Shown here piece after piece: positions 35,201 to 50,029 of a stretch of 64,000 nucleotides of DNA. The DNA comes from Erythrocercus mccallii. Lineage: Eukaryota; Chordata; Aves; Passeriformes; Dicruridae. Position numbers and translations under genes: made by a program. The notes below the pieces were generated by a model. It searched no databases, was not told where the DNA came from, and worked only from the letters and a program-made list of their open reading frames with translations. Where the stretch lies: positions 87,214 to 151,213 of the forward strand of contig VZRG01001040.1 in NCBI GenBank assembly GCA_013397435.1. Direction: 5' to 3'. Numbering within the stretch: the stretch's first letter is position 1; each line of letters opens with the position of its first letter.

Positions 35201-37790
35201 CAGGTTGCTTGAATGCATACATGTCTCTGTAGATGCCTTTTAGATTCCTATCCCCATTCTTACAAATTAAAACAGATTTTTTTTTTTTACTAGAAAACTG
35301 TGACTGTTTGAACTTTTGATGTAAATGCAGAATATGAGTTTCATTGTGCTCACTATTTTCCTTCACATGCTTTCAAACACACACAGTCTGAATTATTTAA
35401 GAGTCCAGTTTGAGAAAATGAGGTAACTTTAATTTTTGGAACAATTTTGTGGCACTGGTGAGAACAGACTACACACTTTTTGCATTTAGAGTTCATAGCT
35501 TCATTGGCAAGGTTCTGTTTGAACTGTGGATGGTTCTGTGCCTCGTGCCACCCCCAAGGGGGCCTGATGGCAGTCTGATACTGATGAACTCCAGAGATCA
35601 TTGTGAAAAGGATGAGAAAAAGGATAGATGAAAAAGCAAGACGGCATCAAAAGACAAGATAAAACCCAGATGGCTGAGTTCTACAGTGTAGGATGGCATA
35701 TAATATATGTGGATCAAGATGGGTCCCTAACAACTCACACTGAATGGGCCCTACAGTAGTAAGTGCCTTCTCACCACTGGATATCACCAGAAGCCCATTC
35801 CAGCCTAACTTATTCTGTGGCATGGTTTTTAGGTTTTATGCAGCTGTCCTACAAAGAACAGATGATTTTTAGGACTGAGGTGGAGGCTTTGGTATTAATT
35901 TGATATCTTCCTCAGCTGAATGAAGATATTTAAAAACATAAGCCTGAAATTGATTATAATAGACAGGAAAACAGAATAAGCTGATAGACAGCTTTTTTAA
36001 ACTTTCTGCTAAGATTTCAGTCTATTTTTCATTGTCTATGTTGGTGAAAATATGTTGAATGTATTAAGTCATGTTAAAATATGTGGAACTACATTTCAGT
36101 TTTGAGTACTTTTTTCCTTTAACGTCGTATGGAGATCATTGCAGAATTGCTTGAATCTGATTGTTCAGTAAATAATTCAAAACAGTTCTGTTTGGCAACT
36201 AGGAGAACAGAATGTGGGTGGTACAGAGATATTGTGCAATGACATCTGTTTCACTGACAGTACCATTTTAGATAAATAGCTTATGGTATATACAAGACAG
36301 TTGCAGTTTTTCTACATTTACAGAGAACTGCATTTGGAAAATGAGCTATTCTTACCAACATGGCATAGCTATTATTTTATTGCCAACTTTGTTGTCTTAA
36401 ACTTGAATAGCTTGTGTGTGATATTTTAAGATCCACATTGATCTCAAGTGTTGCCACGGTGTACTTAATGGAAGTATTTGCATTCTGAAGGAAAGTAACA
36501 GTATTTTAGATGCTTCTCTGGTGGTTGTATTAGCACCATATATGTACATTCACTGTTCTAATGTCAATCTAATAGGTGTTCAAGGTAAATGACAAATTAC
36601 TTGCATGCATATGGGAAAAACTGAAACTTCCTTATCAGGGCTTCTTAATTTTGAGTCCACAGACCTAGTAACTGTAACTCTATCTATAGAATAACCTTTT
36701 TTTTCTCATTACTAAGGAAAGATTTTTTTTAATAGTTTTCATAGTTCATAGTTTTTCACAGTTCCTAACTTAGGAAGATTTAACTTTTATTCTAAAGATG
36801 TTTCTCAGTTGGTCTACTTGTGCAAGCACATGAGTGATTACAGAGCTATGAGTGTCTGGATCTTGCAAGATACCTGCACTGTTTTAAGTGCATGTTTGAA
36901 AAGTAAGCCTCAGCACTGCCTGAACCATATTTTATTTAGATAAATGTCTGGTTTTGTGTCATGTTTTATCTGCTTTTATTCTCTCAAAAAACTTTCAGTC
37001 TACTTCTATGTTAACTTAATGTTACTCCAGTAGCAGTAACTATGAGTTAATTTGCCTTGAGTTTTTAGCATTGTTGTTTCAATTTAGGACTATTAACTGA
37101 CATAAACATAGGCTGATACTTTATATATGGAACCATTAGTACAGTCAAGTGGATACTATTCTCAGTTTCCTTTAGTACTTCTCAGTAATTTATTGACTAC
37201 AAAGCAATGATTATAGTTTTCATCGCTAGAGTCTCTTGGTTTTTTATTAATGTATTTTGGTAATGAGCAAAAAGTGACAGCATGCAAATGTAGCGTAGAT
37301 TCAACGCTCTTAACACACGGCCATCCACTAAGATGCTGCCCTTGTTAATTATGATGGGAAAAGAAAGTCTAGAACTGTGTCACCATTAATTAATAGCAAG
37401 GGGACAAAACATCCATCACTATATTTAAAAATGAAAAGCATATGCAATTAAAAAGAAGCCAAATTATACATCTTAGAGGCTGTGCAACACCAGCTCTGTT
37501 GGCAAATGTTCATTATGCTGTGTTTCAGAAGAACTCCAAGCATAGTTAGATTTGTTGTACCAAAAGCTTTACAAAGTAAGGAAAATTGGGGAACTTTATA
37601 AATGTTTTTCCCTCTGTCATCTGAGTTTTGCATACTTTGGTCAAGGTCCTCCACAGAATGTGAGAGCTATGGGAGACTGTAGGTGGAATTTCACCCCAAA
37701 TCGGTATACCAGACCTCAAAGTATCTGCCAGGTTTGGGATGCTTGATCTCCGGAGGAGCTTTACTTTAAACTAAAAGAAGTTCAGAAACC

Positions 37791-37808
37791 TTTTTTTTTT
37801 TTTTTTTT
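37791..37808. repeat. T homopolymer (about 18)
   Basis: A simple uninterrupted T run inside intron 2. It would read as an A run on the minus strand, but no retroelement body could be recognised next to it. Confidence 0.85.
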
Positions 37809-40800
37809 GCTTAGAGGCTTGTTCAGAAATGCCAGACATATGTGTAGCACTATGGTACTGCTTTTCCATCTGACCCATATTCCTCTACTTTTTCCCCCAA
37901 GATAGTTGTCCAGATTTACCTCTCATATAAATGTTTAACAAAATCCAAAGGCCTTCAGATTTTGGGGATAAGAGTGCTCAACTTTTATGAAATTACATAC
38001 AGATCTCCCACATCCACTGCCCATTTTAAGTTGGTGCACTCATCATGTAGAAGTTTTGAGTGTCAAGGCACAGCTGGCTCCCCTACTTTCCTGATACTGT
38101 TTTGAAAGGCAATGGTGACCACTCCACAATATGTTTTAGACTGTGGATGTGGGATGTGGGTAGTGGAAACTGCCCTAGGGGAGTGCTTGTTGCAGTGTTG
38201 AGGGTGCCACATTTGGAGTGTGTGATGCTCTGAGCACTGCTGACTTCAGAGTGACCTCGGCCTTTCTGAGTGGTGACATTCCCCAGGCAGCCAGCACTAC
38301 ACTGCCAGGGCCACAGGCCAAAAAATTAGCTTTGATGAAGTGCTTCTTTTGTGCTAATGATCTAGGGTTTTGTTTGTTTTATAAGCAGGAGTCAGTTCTC
38401 CCCTGCTAGCTGTAGAGGTGAGAAAACAGGCTCTATTGTATCCTTTCTCCTCTGATTTTTTTTTCCCCAAGAATCCATGGATTTTGCTTTTTAAACTATG
38501 GAATAAGATTATAACCAATTTGATTTTTTAAATGTGTAATGGATAGTATATTCACAACAAAGAGAGCCCTACAAAAAAAAGACACAGAAGTGGAGATCAG
38601 GGAAGTTCTTAAAAGTAAAATATGTGCCCATGCTTCTCTTGAAAAGGTCTGTGTGGAACGAATAAGTATTAAAAGTGTGTTAAGCATGGTATATAGAACA
38701 GATGGGAAGATGTATTGGAGATGCACGTAAATGAACTGTAAAACCTGTAACTCTGAAGATATTCTATCTATCAGCCTCCTTTTTTATCGTTTATAAAATA
38801 AACTTCAATATAAAGAATAAGACTTCCTTATTACTCCCCAGACCAAGTTTTGTCTAACCTGCAGATGGTGACTAGTGTGAAGTTAATAACTCTGTAGAAT
38901 AAATGGTGTTTCCTTCACCATAACCTTGATCAGCCATGTTCTGTTGTTTTTCAGCCAGCTTTAATTTAAACATCACTTTTTATTATTTGACTTAATGGTT
39001 GCTTCCATTATTCTTTGCAGCAAGCGTGCTGTTGGCACAAACCAGAGATTCAAATGCTTTCTTGGCACTGACAAGTTTTTTAGAACTTACAATGACAAGA
39101 TAGACCAAATACTGTATAATTGTAACAAACTTAACATGCACAAATATATATTGTGACATATAGGTGGCTTAGAAAAAGAAAGGTGACTGGGTTTGTGATA
39201 TTTTCATTTTAATTCAAAACTGCTCATTAAGTACTCCTGAAAATCACTATCTTCCTTTATCAGTGCAAACCAAATACCTTAATATTACTTAGCTGTGCAT
39301 TTCAAAATGCTGGAAATTGGGTCTCTCAAATAGAATGCCTTACACAATGCTCCTGACACTGTATTGTTCTGAGACAGGCACATATTTTTAATTTTCCTAC
39401 CCAAGTAATGAGATGATAACCTGGTCTCCCCCAGACTAGGTACTTAGATAACTGTATGAAATCACAATTTCTTTCCTCAGTGGAAAGAGATTCCTTGTGG
39501 GAAAAAGATAAATGTGATTTGCAGTACCTGATAAGAAGAATATGATTTGTCATGCATACAATTTTATATGCAGTTAGCATACCATCAGTCTTTTCCTCCT
39601 CACCCAAGCTGTCATAGAGTTGCTGATTATTTATTAAACACAGATGTTGAAGAGGTGATTTAAAGACATAGCTTATTTCTCTGTATGATTTTGCAATAGA
39701 TCTTCACAAGTGTCATCAATGATATAGATATCTGGTAGAATGCAGCACCATTTTGTATTACAGAACCTAAGTCAAAACAGTACTGTTGATGCTCTATTTT
39801 GCTTTTGGAGAAAGTAGTCAGATCGGATAGTTTGGATTTAGTTTGGTTTTGGTTTAAATTTGCGGTTTTGAAATTCTTGCAGTTTTACTGTTATGTGCAG
39901 GTCAGTGTCACAGGCAAACTGAAAATCTTAAGTTAGAGTAGCCTTAGGACATACTTTTGGCAAACAGATATTGCATCTGACAGAATATATATTGTAGTAC
40001 ATTACCACGTTGTATTATTTTGCAGGCAATACTTGTATCTTTGAGGAAATTAATTATTTGCTGTCATTGGTGATTTGTTCATTTACCTGTGTTCTGATCT
40101 GAAAAAACGGAAATGAATAAAATGCTGTGTTGGAAAAACAGCCACTGCCTTGCTGGTAACAGAAGTGGGCCTCAGGGCTGGGGAGAGTAATGTGAATTCA
40201 TTGTGTTGATCATCTATTTGTTTCTACAGCAGGTGGAGGGTTCAGAGCTCACATTGCCTCCGAAGCAGTTGTATCTGGCAGTATAACTACTGCCCTGCCT
40301 TAACCACTCACTCACTTTGGGCGATTTTACTGTCCCTGTCAGGTACAACTTCGTCAGTGCAGCTCAAAGAACAGTTACTGCTATGTTACTGTGTTTTGCA
40401 GTATTCCATTACCATTCCATTGTCATCCATATTGTGATTTACATGAACAGCCATAAATAGCTGTGATCTTGGATGACTTCCTTTAAGGTGAGTGTGTGAA
40501 AACAGGCTTAAAGGTGTGTCTATGCAATGATATTAAAACTGATATGAGGTCCAGCTCTTAAGAGAATAATAGATTGGTGCAAAATATTTTCCTGTATGAG
40601 GAAGAATGAAGATAGCAGGGAATTTGTACTACAAACCATGCTGACAAATTAATCAAAAGTTTTCCTCAGGAATTAGTCCTGCTTTATCACCTCTTAACTG
40701 CTTAATGCTGCGAGTCTAGTCTGAAGTCAGCAATAATACCAGTGACACTTATTGCATAACCAGCTAGTGTAAACTCTTCACCCTCTCACATTGCTGTAGA

Positions 40801-42627
40801 ACATCTCTAGCTGATACAGATCACTGAGGAAAGGCATGTCTGCTGTCACAGCCTGTGTTTGGTGGGGATAATTTGAGGCCTTTCTAGTTATGTAGACTTT
40901 TGCCCAAGGGAGAAGGTGGAAGTTTTGCAGAGTTTGTAACATTAGGATGAGCACCTCTTTTGGGATTAATCAGATGTTAATTTTGTTGTTTGATTGGTTT
41001 TTTTTAAAATTTATGCTGCAAACTTTTATCAAATTACTAATTAAAGTCTTTCTATTGTTGCCAGGCACAATCACAAAATTATCATTTAACTAAAATTCAT
41101 GGCAATCAAATATTTGAGTGGAAACCCCACAGATTTTAGAACTCCAACAATTTCTTTGTCCAGAAGTAGTTTGAAGTAATTCATATTATTAGTTACTTGG
41201 TTTTTCAAAGTCAACTGAAATAATTTGAAAGCATCATGGTGTCTTACAGCTAATTTTCTTCCATATATTTTTATTTAAATATTCCTGTTTTTCTGCTTTA
41301 TTCCTAATATTGATTGTATTTATTTACTACACTTCCTTTTCATTTAGAATGTTTCTGGCTAGAAGCATATTCTGTTTGAAGTCTTCATGTTGGCTGGATT
41401 TTTAATACTGCAATGATATAAATATTATTAAGTACTCTGCAAATTTGGGTGAAGAAGTGGTTAGTGTTTCATCTCTATATTGCAAATCCTGGAAAGCTGT
41501 TAAGTTTTCCATTTCTGAATACATTTTTTGGAAGCAGACACAGCAATGCTAGTTTCTCTCAGGCAGAGTACCTGAGTCTCCTCTCAAAACCTGTGGCAAA
41601 ATTCCTTTGAAATTTAACCAGAGAATGATCCTGGGACTGCTTTGCAGAGGAATCTTGCCCTTGGTTTTTGTGTTCCATTTCTGAAATAAAGTCATTACTT
41701 GCTGCTGCTCCGAACCCTTCTCTCACATTATAATGAAGTGATTTTGTAACCTTTTGTCTATCTCATTGTCAGTCTGTGCTGGAGCCATTTCCCATTTGTG
41801 TGTGTGTGGGCACACCTACAAGTGCATGTCTGAAAGGTGCCGTGTGCACCATACAGGAGGTAAATCAGAACTCTAGAATGGTAATTTGCATGCTTCCTAC
41901 ACCATTTCACCTGTCTTCTGCTTAGTAACCCTTTTCCATAAGACTCCCTCAAATATTTAAAGTCTCTGAGCAGCACATTCCTCATAGGATTTTTCCAGAT
42001 TTGTTATTCAGAGAAAAATGTCTGTGTTTTCTTCTTAAATATGGACTCCTTCCAAGCAACAAACAAATCACTCCTGCCCGAGGCTGAGGGCATGATGTAC
42101 TGAACTATTGACATATTTTACTGTACCTAATGTATCACATTAATGATTTCCTATTCTGTGTCTCTACAGAGATAGAAACAGGAAGTCTACATCACTGTAG
42201 TGGGATGATTTCTTGCTTTACAGTGAGGCAATCATGATTTGATTCTATCATGGGAATGGCCCATGGTGCTGTTCTTTACTACATGACATTTCAGGGGGAG
42301 AAAAGGCATTTCTTATTCAGGTGAAAGGCCAACAGCTGTAATTACAGTAACCAAAACTTGTTACATAAGTAAGAAACTGTGCAGTAAGTTGGGGTGAGAA
42401 TTTATTACTTTCTTAATTTAAAGTTGCCTATAAACAGTAAGTCCTTTCAAGAAAAGGAATAGAAATGTTTCTGCACCTATTCCTTAATTATCTCTTAAAA
42501 TAAATTTGCAAATATATTAGTAATTATTTGCAAATACCAATCTTAAAAATCAGTATTTTCAAATAGATTGGATAGCTGCCTGTGTCCATTTTGTACTTGC
42601 AAGGAACACCATAAGGCTATTTAGAAT

Positions 42628-42628
42628 N
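42628..42628. other. Ambiguous base (N)
   Basis: The only undetermined base noticed in the window, nine bases before an AT dinucleotide repeat. It probably marks a sequencing or consensus difficulty at the repeat rather than biology. Confidence 0.95.
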
Positions 42629-42637
42629 TTAGAATGT

Positions 42638-42638
42638 A

Positions 42639-42679
<41 letters not shown>

Positions 42680-42686
42680 ATATATT
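42638..42686. repeat. (AT)n microsatellite
   Basis: About 48 bases of nearly pure AT dinucleotides with one ATACAT interruption at about 42661-42666. Such repeats are length-polymorphic and can extrude cruciforms. Confidence 0.9.
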
Positions 42687-44145
42687 TAGCATTAAAAAAA
42701 CTGCAAACCATGCAGCCTCTTCTTTTTAGGGCCATGGGAAATAAATGTTGATTTATAATTTCATACACAGACATGTGTGAAGAAATACAGACTCTCATCT
42801 TAAAATAACAGCAATAGGCTTAGTAACAGGCTAGACTGAATTGCAAACTCATGCCTTAGCTTTGGCTTTAAGGGTCAAGATGTGTTTCTCTTTCGTTTAA
42901 TTGCCTTTGAAACCTGTGGTTTTCAAGCCTCATAGAACATTGTACAGTGTGCTGTAGGAAAGTTCTATTTCTGCTGCTTTGATTGGATTGCTGTATGCAA
43001 AGAAAAAAAAGTCAGGGTATTGATGGGTCTTGAAGCAAAGCAAGAACATGGTGGCATCTGAAAAAAAGGTGGTCAGGCTTGATAGAAAGAAACCAGATAG
43101 CATACATGAACCTCTCATTTTGCATCATGCTGGTTTTGAAGCATCTTGGTAAGCACATCATCTATGCCAAAGCTTTAAATGTTAGTAAATTTTCTGCTTC
43201 AGAATTCTTCCCATCATTAACATTATTGTCCTTCCTTAAAACGCTAGGAAGGATAGTAGGGAAAAAAGTCAAATGGAACTTGAATAAACCCTAAATGTGC
43301 AGATTTTTATAATTTCAATAATTATTTTGTTTTCTTCTTTTATGAAGGAAAGGACTAAACTCAATGAAAGGTAGCTTTGAAGTTGGTGACAAGTTTTCCT
43401 GTTGATTCTGATGAAAGTGAAATTAAGCCCAAAAGTCAGGACATTGAGAATTATGATCTAACTGCTTCTCTGGTCTCAGTGTGCCACTGTATTATTCCAA
43501 GTCTCTGAGCTGCTCTCCTTCCATATTAAATCACCCCTAGCAAACAAAGAAAGCAATTTCTTTTGCACTTGCAGCAAGGAAAACAGGCTTTATCAGCTTT
43601 CTATGCCCTTGGACTCAAACTGGAAAAGGGCACTCAATGTTTCACAGCATGATCTGTCCTATCATGTGGATTATTGATAAATATCAAAGCAGTTATTATG
43701 TGATGGGATCATAATTGTCTTTTCCCAGACCACTGCTAGGAACCACTGCTGCTTTCATCCTTTTTAAGGGATCTGTCTCTTAAGTGGAAGACTGGGCATG
43801 GGAAAAGTCAGTTAATTCCTTTCTGAAAGGTAGGAAAAGCTATCAGCTATTTTGTTAATTAGGTACACATACCGGCACATTTTTTGAATGATCAAGTGGA
43901 AGAAAACTTTTCTCTGTGAATTACATTCTCTCTGTATAGAAAATTACTCTCCAAAAATACAAAGACTAATTTTCAGATTTATTTGATCTGCATTCAAAAT
44001 TATCAATGAGAAGCTCAAGATTTAGACAATTGCAGAACCCAGCTCTTGGCCCCAGATTCACCTGGCTTAGCTGTGCTACCTGACCTAGGAGTATAGTCTC
44101 CTACATGTTACATGTAGTTACTACAGAGAAATGGGCATTTTTATA

Positions 44146-44800
44146 GTGTCATAGATTCATTGAGGTTGAAAAAAGCATTTAAGATTACAGAGTCCTGCTG
44201 TCAACCTATCACTGTCAGCTCTAACACTAAACCACGTCCCTAAACACCACAACTACTCAGTTTTCAAATATCTGCAGGGATAATGAAGACTTTCCTAGAC
44301 ATCCTGTTCCAATGTCTGAAAACCCTTTCAGTGAAGAAATTTTTCTTAGTACCCAGGTGCAACTTGAAGCCATTTCCATTGGCCTATCCATTGTTATTTG
44401 AGAGAATAGAATGGCTCCCACCTGACTGCACCCTCATTTCGGGCTAGTGGTAGTGTAGTGGGTGGTAAGGTTATCCCTGAGCCTCCTTTTCTCCAAAGTA
44501 AACAACCTCAGCTCCCTCAGCCATGCCTCACAGGACTTGTGCCCCAGGCCCTTTCCCAGCTCCACTGCCCTTCTCTGGATGTGCTTCAGCACCTCAATGT
44601 CTGTCCTGCAATGAGGGGCCCAGAACAGAACACAGGATTTGAGGTGTGGCCTCAGCAGTGCTGAGTACAGTGGACAATCCCTGCCCTGCTCCTGCTGACC
44701 GCACTATTGCTGATCCAGGTGAGGATGCCTTTGGCCTTCTTGGCCACCTGGACACACCCTGGCTCATGTTCGACTGGCTGTGGACCAAAACTCCACCATT
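44146..44800 (-). mobile_element. Old CR1 LINE fragment
   Basis: Begins with a decayed CR1 3' end in reverse (CATAGATTCATTGAGGTTGAA). It continues through a segment matching the CR1 pattern for CTGTTCCAATGTCTGA and GTGAAGAAATTTTTCTTAGT, then CTCCAAAGTAAACAACCTCAGCTCCCTCAGCC. Towards 44760 it reaches a CACCTGGACACACCCTGGCTCATGTTC block. Divergence is high, so this copy is older than those at 7295 and 58371. Open frames through it (44458-44664, 44594-44866, 44646-44924) are spurious. The right edge is uncertain and may reach 44890. Confidence 0.85.
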
Positions 44801-46118
44801 TATTTTAATGTTTAATTCTCTCCTGACCTGGAACTGGGCAAAAATCTGGGCTATCACCTGCAGCAATAGATTGGTAAAATCTGAAAAGCTGTCTCCTGTG
44901 CTTTTATTGCAATACCATGAGTAATTACCACAGTACTGCCTTTTCTAAAACCAGGAATTACATCAGATTATGTGATGGTGATAGCCTGATGTCATTTAGC
45001 ACAGGGTCACCCTTAACATACAGGTAATTCAGAGTTACTGTTTTTCTATGCCACCAAGCAAAATAAAATGCTTATATTTATTTAAGTGTTAATTTAGTCT
45101 GTGATCATTTAATTTGCTCTCTTTCTATTCTGTAGATATCTATGTAGATATTACGTATGGTTCCAAGCAGGTACTTGAAGCAAATGAGCTATTAAGTAAG
45201 TCTTGCTGTTATTTATAGAAAAGTTATTGGCACTGCAGCCACAGATACTGTTAACATACATGATTCATGGCAGATTTTTCTGGATTATCTTTTTTATAAG
45301 AGGCATCATTTTAACTTTCAGATAATTACAATATTGGTTAACTACTTAATCCATTCTTTAACTGATCAAATTTCTAACCTTTCATGTGGATGACTGAACA
45401 TTTACAACACATGAATTAAATTGTCTAAAATAGCAAAGAAACCCTTGTTAGGATTCAGCAACTCCAGCTTCCAATGGAAAAAGGAGTGGTTAATTATGAA
45501 AATTCAGATTACATTATTCTTTCTGCATCTGCTTATAGTTGTTTTTGGGTGTTTGTTCTTCACAATTTAATGGTAATTGTTGTTTTCAAATGTTTCACAA
45601 TTTAGTGAGGGAACAGAGCCTGCTGTAAGGAGGTGTGTACATACAGTCCTTGGCTCTTTCAGGTTTGTTTGTTGAATTTTAGCAAGTGATTTATTTCACA
45701 ATGTCTCAGATCTCCTTACCGTTATAAAATCCTATGCCTTCCTAACTCATTTATGAAAAAGAACCCAAACCCTAAATGTTTTTGGATGTCATCCCATTAA
45801 AATTATCAGTGTTACAATCTTGTGAAGCAAGAAGACAGAGGCATGATGTTCATCAGTTTTCACTGATGAAATGTAGAGCATCATCTGTTTCTTCCTATTG
45901 CAGTAGTTCTGACTGTCACCCTATTTTGACATCATGAACAAGTCGTTAAAGTAATGATTACCCTGTTATATCACTGTAAGGGTAAAAGAATAAGGCATAA
46001 GCATAGGAAACAAGTATTGAGAAATGGGTATTTTTTAAAAGGCAAAATTCTTTCCATTACAATAAGGGTTTCATGCCATGCTTCATTTTTATGCCTGTGT
46101 TACTTCATCCACTGATTT

Positions 46119-46138
46119 TGTACCATATATATGGTACA
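46119..46138. repeat. Perfect 20-bp palindrome
   Basis: TGTACCATATATATGGTACA is identical to its reverse complement. Directly after it the 13-base string ATTTTGTACCATA recurs (46115-46127 and 46138-46150), so half of the palindrome is also tandemly duplicated. Confidence 0.9.
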
Positions 46139-46849
46139 TTTTGTACCATACACCATACAGTGTCTATTCACCATGGAAAACCTACAATTTACAATTTTCC
46201 CTTTGCCGACCATCCCTTTGAGACATTTCTTTCTAAATGTAGAGGATGGGATGTGGGGAATTGGCCAATGGTAAGCCTCAGTCACTGCTCCCTGACCTCT
46301 TCTAGGGCCAATGCTGATTGCAATTTGTTCACCAAGCCTCTTAGAGCAAGGGCAGAATAAAGAAAACCATCAGGTTCTAATCAAGGAGCCGTTACTTACC
46401 TGATTTCCTAGTATGTTGACATTTCTGTTCCAATGTGTGAGCTTTGTCAGGTGCTGTCAGGGACTGAGATTGTTGCATCACTGTTTCCCAAAGAGCGGGC
46501 CAAGAAACGCTCTCTGGCAGCCTGTAAAGGACCACATAGCAAAGTGCATCTTGACATCAAGAGCAGAAGGATCTGTTCTTTCAGCTCCAAATGTCAGCCA
46601 GGGATTGTGCACTGCAGAGGGCTGAACAGCTGCATGGAACTGGCTTTCTGCTCACAGTAGATGGATACCAGCATTGTTGGTTTTAATGGGTTTTGGATAG
46701 ATTCAAAGTTCTAGAAGGACTATGTAATTGCAGCATAGTCTGTGCAGAAAGTGCTGACCATTATGATGTTGTTTGGCATCAAACATTGCAGAAAAAGGAA
46801 GCAGGATTTTCTAACTCATAATGACGTCCTGTACCTTGCCGAGTTTTTT

Positions 46850-46879
46850 ATACTGGGGGGGAGCTATATTGCCCAGTAT
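46850..46879. repeat. 8-bp inverted repeat with G-run
   Basis: ATACTGGG at 46850-46857 pairs with CCCAGTAT at 46872-46879 across a 14-base loop that starts with four more G residues. No role is known. Confidence 0.6.
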
Positions 46880-49800
46880 TGACCCCTCCAGCAAGGAGGA
46901 CTTTGATAGAAATACAGTTTTTCTAGGCTTGAAATACTAAGCTATAGTCTGCAGTGCTCCTGATATAAGAAGCTTACTTAAGTTCATGCAAATATGTGGG
47001 ATGAATATAAAGCTCAGTGTTTAGCAGAACTGCTAATTTCTGTGATCAGAAATAACTATGGAATGTATCTGTGTTTGTGAATTTTACTTTTGTTAAAGTG
47101 CAGCACTATTACATGTGAAAAATGCTGCTGTCTTTTTCAGTTTACTTCCAAAGTATGGTGCTGCTGTATTGTCTACTGGGTGAATTTATTCCTCATATAA
47201 TGCATGAAAGCTTATGAAAGAAATACAGGAGAGATGTTTTCCATGTGATTGAACTATGTGTGGGAACTTCTAGCAGGGCTCTCCCAGGCCTGTGGTGGCT
47301 CTTCTGTTGCTGTCGGTTAGTTCCACTTGGGTACTGAATGTCCAGGGAAGCATGAACTCTCCAGACTGGAATTTAGGAGAAAACCTTTTGTTTGGATGAC
47401 CAGCAAGATTAGTTACAATACTGAAAAGCTAGTCCTTTTATCAGCAGAATTAGTCATGCTTCTGGTGCTAGCCAGAGTTTTTGTCAGCAAGGTTGCTAGC
47501 TTCTCCAGTGCAGCATGTATGCCAATAGTACACTTGTCAGGAAGTAAACTTCTTTCATTAATTCTGCTATCACATTAATACCATTCAAGATTATGAAAAG
47601 GTAAATGCATTTTTCAGAAAAATTTAGTCAACCTTGTGTGGGTCAGGACTTTTTGTAACAGTTGGCCATTTCCATCCAAAGTTCATGGCCTATTTTTTCC
47701 TGTTGAACCACTTATGAGTTTGTTGAAGTATAAGATACAGTTAACAAAAAATGTGCTATGAATGGGATATGTGAAAGCAAAATAATAATTTGCTAAGTCT
47801 ATTTCTTTGTCCTGTGAGTCAGGAAAGAACTGTTAAGCAGCTTGTACAAGCTTTCAACAAAGCTGTATCTGAACAAAACTAAAAAACACCTATGACCTTG
47901 AAACATCAGCAAATCAAAATTACTATTCTAAATTACTCTTGTAACAAACTATAGCACTAATCATGACACATATATCTGGGGATCACACATTATTAGCCAC
48001 AGAAATGAGCAATGGTTTTCTGTTGTAAAATACAGATATCAAGAGTTGTTCAGACCATTTTTATGTGTGGTGGCAATTAGGAGTGAAGGTTAATATTTCT
48101 GCTCATGTTGTTAAAAGATGAGCTGAGGACAATCAAGAGAGGTTCAAATGTCAGCTTTCATTGTGTGCAGTATTTTTCTGATAGGTGAGCAGGTGCATTT
48201 TAATTGGGTCCAAGATGCACCTTGGATATGCTGGCTGTCCACAGACAGTATAATAAAGAAAAGTAAGTATTACGAGTATGCCTAGGGCTTTTAATCTCTC
48301 TGTAATGACAGCAGAGAGTTTCTGCTTACCAAAGAGGAAAAATCAGCATAGACAAATGTGTGTGTGTTCCTGCTGTGATGTGTTCCCATTACATACTAGT
48401 CCTTGAACACAGAAATACATAAATAACAGAACAGTCCGTACCTTTCCTCTTTTTATGTCTGTATTTAAACCTGCAAAAGAACATCTGGTTCTCAGAGGAC
48501 AGTTCCTCTGGAAGAACTTATTAAGGCTGCAGAGATTAAAACAGAGATTCTACTCATCACACTTGCCCCAAATAAATGTAATGCTACAGTAATAATAACA
48601 TCAATTCCTCCACAATTAAAAACTTCTTGTGTGTATTAAGAGACTGAAATCAGTATGACAATGTGTAATAGTGCCATCTGGTGACCTTCTTTCAGATTGT
48701 GCAGTGAAAATACATGATTCAACATCGCATTCCACTTAGAAACACAACAAACCTTTAGGTTTAATTTTTTACATTAAAATTCCTTTGAAATCCAGATTTA
48801 TCAAGAGAGGATATTTTATCAGCCCATTAGAGATGGATGAGGGTAAGCTGTTTAAGCACATGTATAAAAAATTGGAGTGTTTGCTTCTCTAGTGATACTG
48901 ATACCAAAAAATACAATTTTTACATATCCCGATAAGCGTATGTGTCTTCTTGCTTCAGCTGAGAACTGTGCTACCCATTCAGTTTGGTGAGGAACTCAGA
49001 TTATTCATAAAGCACTGTTTCTTCAGCAAGTCAGATGACGCCTGTACAGGCCAGCCTTGCTGTTGCTCATTAGAGCTGATCTGTCACGGCATTTGTCAAA
49101 GGGCTCAATCTCCTGTAGGAGCAGCAGACTCTCCACACTGCAGCAAGCCTTGGCTCTCAGTCTCTTGCTTGATCCTGAGATAACAGGGCTGAAGATCCTG
49201 TTCAACCTCTCACCTGCAAAGAGCTGCAATAAAATAAAAATAGAGCCTTTTAGCTTTGCAGATGGATCGCCTGCAGATCTCTGCTGGGCCTACTCAGAGA
49301 CAAGACAAGAAATCTGATAATGCATCTTGCTCAGCAGCAGTTGGAAAATGAAAGATAATTTCAAACTTTTTCCTAAATGTTTCTCATTTTCTCCACCTTC
49401 TGAAGCAGGGCAAAGGTAAAGGAGACACGGTTGAGACCTTAAGTAAAAGAAAACTGTTGCATGTAGACTGTTATTATTTTAAAATATGGTGTCTTATAGT
49501 CACTTGTAATAGGAAATGCCCTTCACCTGTCTATACAGATAATTAGTAATCCATGCTTTAGACCAGAAAGCACTAAGTCCTATCACAGATCAGGTGTATT
49601 GTGTATAGCAAGTTCACGTAAAGTCCCAGATATATGTGAGATGATTTTCAGTAGGTTACCAGTGTTGCAAGTATGAACAGAAATGTGCAAATAAATAAGA
49701 ACTTTTAACAGGCAAGACTATACTCACAAATACTGTCATTTTATTTAATGGCAGTGGTAAAAAAAGTACTGCGAGGCACACACCAGCAAAAGTATTTTGT

Positions 49801-50029
49801 CCTTCAAGTCCTTAAATTCTGGAAGTCAGTTGCCTTTGTTGAATTTTGTAATCTTGAAAGACAAGATTAATGTAAGTTCAGTTTTTAGCTTTATTTTGTT
49901 ATTGAAGGAGTTTGATTGAATATATTGCCCTTCTGAGCATAGAGAGTGTAATCAGGCTTATTGAAATAAACAGCTTTCATTGAAGTGTCTCTAATTAGGT
50001 TTTCCATTTAGAATCACACCTGGGTTGAG

